DNA of 64,000 bases from Blastomussa wellsi. Lineage: Eukaryota > Cnidaria > Anthozoa > Scleractinia > Plerogyridae. The stretch lies in the NCBI GenBank assembly GCA_947652115.1, contig OX393561.1, positions 765,440-829,439 of the forward strand, in the 5' to 3' direction. The notes under the pieces were generated by a model, which had not been told where the DNA came from, did not search any database, and saw only the letters and a program-made list of their open reading frames with translations. Below, piece after piece: positions 12,501-21,500 of the stretch (the stretch's first letter is position 1; the number at the start of each line of letters is the position of its first letter). Made by a program: the position numbers and the translations under genes.

Positions 12501-15500
12501 CCTGACATGTATTCACTCATCTGGGCAACAAGTGCCAGTTATTGACTGAGCCCATGATGCCCGTCCCTGAAGTTGCTAAACAACATGACATGATTTCTTG
12601 TGTGGTCTATTTATGAGCTCTCATGCTAGATTTGGATTGGAGAAAATAAGTCAGAAACTACTTTTGCTTCAATGACAATTTGCCTTAAGTAACGGCTACT
12701 TCTTCCCTTAACTCCCTTTAAATAGGGGAGGGGTATTTGGATATTTTCTGGAACAAGACAATTGATTGATTGACAATCAATCAATCAATAAACATTGATT
12801 GATGCTTAAATAAATTAGTGCAGTTAAATGCATATTTAACAAAGTTAACAACAAAGGGCAGGTAGCAGTCAGTGGTGAGTGGTAGTGCATTCAGTCACAT
12901 GGCAGCGTTCATCATGCAGCTTTGTCTGCCATCTTGTGCTGGGTGTTTCAGCTGTTTTCTTCCCTCCCTCCCCTCCCTATTTCCACTGCTTGGCAGTGTG
13001 ACAGATGCCTGGATGCCTGGCGTGGGAGCTCATGGTTGGGTTGCAGGCATTTGCCAGCCATGGGAGCGGTACTTGGTCTAGGAGCTGGCGGGCCGGCCTC
13101 CAGTGGAAGCCCCTGGCCTGGACACCCCAGGTACCCAACCTACATTTAGCGATGAAGTTGTTATAATTATGGAAAACTGCTAAGATGTGACAACTAACAT
13201 GCCAGAGCGACAACCAACATGTTTTTAATAGATGCACTAGATCGGCAATTCCCAAATTTCATTTAGATGTCGCTAAAAAGTCTTTTTATTATCATGGTGC
13301 ATCCGCATTTAATAGTCTTCCAATGAACACTAAGACTTTGCCACTAAGAAATGTTTCCAGGCTATCTCCGCTTTTTATTCTTAAGATATTTTGAGATCAT
13401 TTTTAATTCGGAATTCAATTTTAATTCCCCTTGCTATAAACCAAGCAGCACCACAATTTATTTTGTTTGGTACAACGAGAGATTTATTAGCAAAATGACC
13501 TCTCGGCCCAAAAGCGAGTGGGTAGGAAGGGAAGAAAAATGAAAAGATTATCAACAATACAGGTACAACAATTAACGTGTTCGCGAACGAATACAACATG
13601 AAATGATTGTCTCTGATTGTACATAACTATTATACCTCGAATTACACGACTAAGATATCATGTGAGGAACGTCAGACAACAATACACAAAGGTAGCGTCT
13701 AATTAAATATTTTAAGCGAAGCTCAAAATCCACCTATGAGAACGCTATTTTCTGCGGTATCTTTTTAAAATAGTTAGTTTTTATTATATAATTATATAAT
13801 TTATACATTATCTCTTTTATTTTATGCTATACAGGGTCCCCATTGTTCCCTTCTAGTTCCCTGTAATAACATGGTAAAAGTATAAAAAAGCTTTTCCACT
13901 TCATACTGTATCTAAATTCTGGTAGGTGAAAAACTTATCCAGCATTCGCCTTCAGTGATAAGATAATTCATGTTTATGACGACTTCCAAAATTGTTTAAT
14001 GAAAAGTTCTGGACCAGATTCCCTTCTTAAGGTGGCTCATCTTAGTTCTTCAGAGGCTCACCACCCTTATGTTAATGGGTATTTGTTCACTGTCCAAGGT
14101 CGGTTGAGCAAACTTCTTCGTACATTTACTAGGGATTAAACAAATTCTCAGAGAAAGTACATTTGATTGGCATCGGTGTCACTATAGCAACGAGGTGAAT
14201 CATTCAGAACCAGTGGCATGCAGAGTTTCCTGATATGGAATCATACATGCATACCGTAACTATTAGCAAGTCAGATACAACTTATCTGGTTTCAGTTTAA
14301 AATTATGAAGCACTATTAAACTTACATTTCAGACAGGGTTTTTTGTTTCTTGGTTTTCATCTTTGGTGACAATTGTACAACCTTCTCATCAGGCTCTGGT
14401 TTCTTTGTGAGGTCCAATAACGTCATTTGCTTCATTTTGCCACTTGACTGTTTTAGTTTTCCTGCACGCTTAAGAAAAGAAAATGGAAATTCTATATACC
14501 GGTACACAGCAACCAATATACCACTGATATGTTAATCAAACCGATAATAGACCACTGTGGCTCAAAGGGGAACGCTCATTAGAAAGTTTGTGAGTTTTAG
14601 AAAGAGGGCCCTCAATCCAATCATTCCGATAGTCCCTCTCTTCTTTGGTGTAATGGAAACTCGGCACATCCTCACATTATTCCATAAAACCTCACATTAT
14701 TCCATTTTGCCAGATTTTGAACAGGCTAACAGTACTTTAAATGCCGACAGAATTACTTCAGGTTTAAAAACTTTTAAGAAAGGTTAACCAAAATTAATAT
14801 CAGTGCATGTTCTCATGCCAAATGCAGGCTGTTTATATAGTAATGTGTGCGAGGCATGTAGCTTGATTGAGTGTCGATCGAGTAATGACCAATCTATCGA
14901 TCGACTAGCAATACTCAAGTCACTGAAATATCAGTAATATGTTGATTAATGTTCAATGATTAATGCTAGATAGGATATATCGGTCGACTCTTGCTTGACT
15001 ATCGACTGATACAGGACCGCACGGCCGACAGTTGGCCAATATACCACCAGCAAAACATCACGGTCAACACATTGGCCAACATCGGTGGACACTTGTATGA
15101 TTAATATATAATTTATGTTGCAGAAAGGCATTATAAATCCTCCATTACCTTATGTGGGGAAGGTTCAAATTCTCTCTCTGAGTCACTGTCTACATTCACT
15201 AACTCTTCTTTCTGCACCAATGCTCCAGGTCTTGGTACATTGGTCTTTTTCTTTGATCCAACTTCTTTTGTAAGATCCATTTCCATTTTGCTATCACCTG
15301 GTACAAATTTTGATAAATCAAGTTTTTTAGAAACAGTTCTTTCTTTTGCATCTTCCTTCTTTGACTCCTCTGTACTTCGTAATGCCTTCTTAGATTTCAC
15401 ACTTTTTGGAGAACTTTTAATCTTTTTACTAGAGTTTATCTTAGGACTCTTGCATTTTGTGATGATTACATCATTTGTATTATCTTCAACTACCACGCTT

Positions 15501-18500
15501 TTCTTGGCTTCATTTACTCCATCGTTATCACCAGACTTTTTCCGCACAGGACGTTTGATAATTTCTCCCCTGCAAGGTGACTTCACAGGAGTCAACACCA
15601 GTCGACATTTCACTGGAGTGCCACGAAGCTGGCCTGATGGTGTTTTGGCATCGTCCTTGTCTGCATTAGAACAAATTTCAACAATGTCCTTCTTTCCTGG
15701 GGTGACCTTACTTAGTGTCTTGTCAGACAGCTTAGACAGACTAACAGTAGCATTCTTGTCAATACTTTTTCTAAAGGAGTCCAGTTTTCTCTGTGATAAA
15801 ACAGTTTTGTTCAGTTGTTGTTTGCCATACCCTTCACTCTCATCTTGGTCTTTCTTTGTTGGCTAAAAACAAAACAACAACAGCAATGACAATCTTTATT
15901 CCATTCTACATGAATTTACAATCTTACTTGTCCATACAATTAGCATATAATGCTATTGAAGGTGTGGCAAGATGAACAATATTTTACAATTAATCATAAC
16001 CATTACAATTTCCTCACAACTGATTGGTGCATAAACAGACAATAAAACAGAGATAAGAGACTTAGGAGACTAGGCAGTTGCACTTCATTTTCCTTGAAGC
16101 CTGCCTTCTCAAACTTTTACCTAAACAAAAGACTGCCTTATAGAGCTAGAGCAAAATGGAAATGGGACAGTTTTACAGCTATCTCCCTGACCCTTGTACT
16201 GTAGTATTGTACATTAGGACTGGGCACTAGGCCCAGTGCATGCTGGGTTTACGCAGGCCCGGTTACCGCATGGCAGCCATAATCTATTAAAGGGCCTACG
16301 AAAACTAAGACGGTGGTCTTAGTTTTCGTAGTACGAAAGACGGGGGTCTTAGGTCTAGAAATTTCGAGGTCTTAGTTTTCATGACAGCCCCATGTATTCA
16401 CCTGTTTTGATCACATCAATAATGTAAACAACAACTAGGCCAGGTTGAGTCTATTGATTTAGACAGACTATTAAATCAAAGAATAACTTCCATTTTCCTT
16501 CAGTGTTTTGGTTCATAATTTTAACTTCAACTATGTGACAGAATAGCCCTGACAGGGGAGCTGTAATTAACATTACTGTTTACAGACCAATTGACGCCTG
16601 GAGATTTTCTCATCAGCTATGCACTAAATCAGCTCCAAACTACTTGAAACTGCATTTCGCAAGGTAAAAGCATCCAACTGCTTCAACAAGCACCAAATTT
16701 TACGACATTTGGAGCTAGTATAGTTCATAACTGGCCAAAAAGTGTCAAAAACTTCCAAAACATGTGATTGTGTATAAATTGCATTTTTTATTACCAAGGA
16801 AAAATCCTCCAACTTGGCAAAAAGTGAATACTTCTTTATCATGTCACTCTGAAAATTACAAAAAAGATTGTACAGTGATCAAAATTTAGAACAATATACA
16901 GTTAATATATACAATGATGAAGGAAGGCAATAATTATTATTGCATGACAGTAAGGACTTCTGTACCCCCTGATGTACATGTGAAGAGGTCGTGACTCTAT
17001 GCCAAACTCAGATTGCCGAACACTGAATTATGCAATGCGTGCTTATGATTAGTGTCACTCGTGTTTGCTTGCAGTTAGCTTTTAATTGTTGGAAAGGGCC
17101 AAATACAAAAAGGTGTATTCACTTAGTCTTCTGAGATTCATAACATTATCCACTTAATTATAACATCTAATGTAGATAAAGTAATAGAGACCTTGAGATT
17201 CTACGACGAAGGCGACCATGAGTACAAGATTTGAATTTAAGCTCTGTTGTGCGTACTAACAAAATAACCTCACCATAAAGCTTCATTTTCCTTTTTTGTC
17301 AGCAGCAAAGTTAACACGGTCATTTTTATTGAAGGCAGTTTGACTTCTCCTTATCATGAAATGCTAAAGCTACTAACATTTGATAACTTGTTTTCGCGAC
17401 TACAACATTCTCAATGGAACTCGTAGTGGCGAAAACAAGTTATCAAAATGTTGGTAGTTTAATCAACTTGAGATTAGGAGAAGTCAAACTGCCTTCAATA
17501 AAATGACCATGCTAAATTTGCTGCTGATGAAAAAGGAAAACAAAGTTTTCTGGTGAGGCTATTTTGTTAGTACACATGAAAAAACTTCAAGTCAAATCTC
17601 GTACTTGTAGTCGTCCTTGTCGTAGAATCTCAAGGTCTCTAATGACTAATTGTACCTTGACTATCCAAGGGCTGTTACCATTTCTCCAAGGGTTTTCTGT
17701 GTTAGCTCTTATGAAACACCTCAACACAGCATCTGATGGTAGCTTGTTAATACGTCTTCAGAATTGAAACACAAAAGAGTGCATTAGGCCTGACAAAACA
17801 GAAGTACTGGTACATTTATGTACTCGTAGATTACTTTTTTGACTGACGCTATCATGCTAATCCCCCTAACCTGTTACATTTTAAGTGTTTACAGTACAAA
17901 GTAAACATAGTGCACAATAAAAATATCTTACTTTATATCCCCTGATGGGACATCCTTCAAGCAATCTTGCACATCATCACACTCAATGTTGTATCTTACA
18001 TGTCCATCGGGGTTCTAAAAGTATATTTATAATTAATTTTAGTACATACACCACACAGAACACAGACAACAGGATCTGAAATTACACCTTCCTGGTTGCC
18101 AATGTGACTAAAAAATTACATTGTTGACTAGACCAGTCGCTAGTGGGCAACTAACTATTTCCGGGAGGCAGGGCGGAAAAACTAAATACAACCTCCCGTT
18201 ACAAGGACACCAATGGATATGTTGTGGTTTAAATTTATCCCTGGTTTAAAATTTTTTAAACCAGTTTGATATTGATTTCCCTTTGTTTCAGATTATGCTA
18301 ATCAACATGAGACAAAGGGAAATGAAAATCAAACTGGTTTAAAAAATTTTAAACCAAGGATAAATTTAAACCACAACAGATATATAAGCTCAATTTTTGT
18401 ATAGAAGGCCTTTAAGGGATAAAAAAATGTCAAATGGGACCAAAATTTGGTGAAGGCGAACCTTGAGATATACAGCCCTGTACTTTGGGAGAGGTGAGAT

Positions 18501-21500
18501 TTTGATCAGCAAATATCACATCATTTTCTCAAATATCCCTGAGTAAGTTAAGTAAAGATAAACAAATTCTTGTACTACGTTTTGACCTATGTTAACACAA
18601 ATGTAACCTTTCAATTTTAATGTAAAATGGCAAGTTCAGCATAAAAAATTTATGAAAAAAGGTGCTTCAGCGTTTTTCCGCCCAGTCTGTCCGGGACTAT
18701 TTCATTGTGCTACGCATAATACGCAAATATCTCACAGTCAAATCTCCATTAACTTTTATTTTCAGATGTGCCTCTAACATGTGATTCCCCTGTTTTGTTT
18801 TGCAAGATCAGAACAAGTATTGAGAAGATAAATGAGTATGGTGACCTATCATTTTTCCTTGTGCTTTGAATTTATCAATAACCCTAACCCTTTCCTGTAA
18901 AATAAATATAAACCAAATCTTAATGCAGAATAAGAAACAATTGTTGATAACATATATTTAGCAAACCAATCATGAACATAATCATAATCATAAACAAGCA
19001 TGGGGATCCCCCATTTTTATTTCAAAATTTAAATTCCTATAGCACAAACAATCAATAGGCAATTTGATATGAAGCTAATTGCAGGTTCTGTTTCTGTGGA
19101 ATGACCTTAAACTTGACTTGGCTTCAAAACTCACATTCTCTAAGATGGCTCCAGTACTAATTATTCTGGAAATTATACCGTTATGCCTGAAAGATACATC
19201 GATAACAAAAAACATTAAAGAAAGACATTACAAAACAGGCCCATAGGGTTGAGATCACTGAAATGAGGAGATTTAATACACAGTATTGGCCTGGGTAGTT
19301 TTTCAAATTCAAATTCTACAAAAGACTTTCCACTTCTAGTTAATAATCAACTGTTTTCCTTGCCCAAAACACAACACAAGTGTCTTTAATAACTGATAAC
19401 TTTGTCAGGGTTCAGCCTCTCATCAGAAAATAAAATGTTTCCTGACTTTTCCCTGACTTTCAATGATCTTTGAACATTTTTAGATTAGGTAAACAACAAT
19501 AAAGAAACAACAGAACTACTGCTTCTGCATATGCCATTTAAACAGTATCAAAATAAACCGTTTTACAACAAATAAAATTTCCTGACTTTTCACTGACTTT
19601 GCCAAACATCTAACATTTTCCCTGACCTTGAAAAATTACTTTTTCCCTGATTTTTCCCTGTGGGAGGCGTGGTGGCCTAATGGTTTGTGCACTGGACTCC
19701 AGATTGGACAGTCTGGGTTCGAACCTCGGCCAGAGCACTGTGTTATGTTCTTGGGCAAGACACTTTACTCTCATAGTGCCTCTCTCCACCCAGGTGTATA
19801 AATGGGTACTTGCGAAATAATGCTGGGGGTAACCCTGTGATGGACTAGCATCCTATCCAGGGGGAGTAGAAATATTCCTTGCTGCTTAATGCTCAATGCT
19901 TAAACCCTTCTCCCTGACCAGTGGCAACTCTGTTTGCGTAGATCCATGTGACTTACCACTTTCCACTGACATAACACTGTACTGGCTCACTTTCCACAAA
20001 CTCTTTCTCAAGTTGTTTGTAGCACTGTTGTACCAGGGTTTGTAATGGACATGTACCTTTGGAAAACAGGTTAAAAGGCAAATTTGTTGTTGCTTTACGA
20101 CTTCAATCATGGAGAGGAGAAGGGGCACAAGCCCAGAAGAATTGGGAGTGGGAGGTATACACATGGTGTGAGAAGAGAAGGTGGCTACATGAAATACACA
20201 AAATCACCAGACAACATTGTACAAGCTCTCTACGCATATTTACAAATTTATACATGAACCTGTACTCTTAATAAAACAATTTACACCTGTAGAGTGCATT
20301 CACAGGGAGAGTTGAAAAAACTGACCCCCAGCCTGCAGACTTCCCACTGACCCCTTAGTCAATGGCCTACCCTACGAACTAGTCCGTGGACTACCCTGCG
20401 GACTACCTGTAAGAATCAAGAAAATTTACTTCTGCAGGTTAAAGAAATATACGAAACTTACCCAGCTTCCGACACAATCATTCAAAACACTGCCATCTTG
20501 CTTTTTTGGTTAAGAACGGGGCAAAACTGAAAGAAGACTGGGTCGAAAAGCAAGATGGCGCATGTTTTGAATGATCACGTAGACAGCTAAGTAAGTATCT
20601 TGTATTTCTTAAACCCGCAGAAGTAAATATGGTTGATTTTTAAGGGTAGTCTGTAGGGGTAGTCCGCAGGGTAGCAGGGTTTTCTTTTTCAAATAAAGTT
20701 GAAGTCGATGAAAGCGAAGTTGGCGACTGCTTGTATAAATGATATAACTTTTAAATTATAACAGCAAGGATTCTTTTAGTTGCTGGCGACGGACCCGTTC
20801 ACATGCGGCGAAAATCGCTGGTCGCCGGCCGAAAAGGAAAACCCTGCGGGTAGTCCATGGACTAGTCCGTAGGGTAGTTGGCAGACTAGGGGGTCAGTGG
20901 ATAGTCGGCGGACCAGGGGTCAGTTTTTTCAACTCTCCTGCATTCACATTTGTACTCACTGTGGTGAACAATTTGTAAAATTGTTTTTTCTTGATACTTT
21001 GGAAAGCTTTCCAGTCCTTTAAGAGCTTGCTCTTCACATGCTACAGCCTCTCCATATTTCAAGTTTGTTTTCCCAGTAAGCTCACAACTCCATACTTGGA
21101 ATCCATACAGAATGATGCGATTAACATATTCACTTCACTGTGTCAAGGAAATAATTTGTTTTAAAGTTTCAAGGCATGAAAGAGGATCAAACCATATTTG
21201 AGTAAGAAACTGGCTCTTGTACTAAAGGGGGTGGTGTGAAGTAAAAGGTTTCCCATGCTGTCAGCTCCAGTTTTGACTGTTGAACTTGACACTTCAACTC
21301 CAAAACTATTTTACCTTTGCTGTTTTGGTCTCAGCCAGAATTTATTTTACACCTTGTCGCAAATTTTCAAGGAAGATCTCTTACGTTATTGAACAAGACT
21401 TCAAATAAACCCATACCACAGTTCTTTGCACGCCAACAACTTGTTGGTTTGAAAACCACACAAAATGTAATAATTTTGATGGCTTTCATTTGTTTCACGA

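Noticed and set aside
15240..15866. 208-residue plus-strand open frame
   Set aside because: Exact antisense of BAZ1B exon 8; Phe/Ser/Leu-rich composition is what the complement of Lys/Ser/Glu codons produces.
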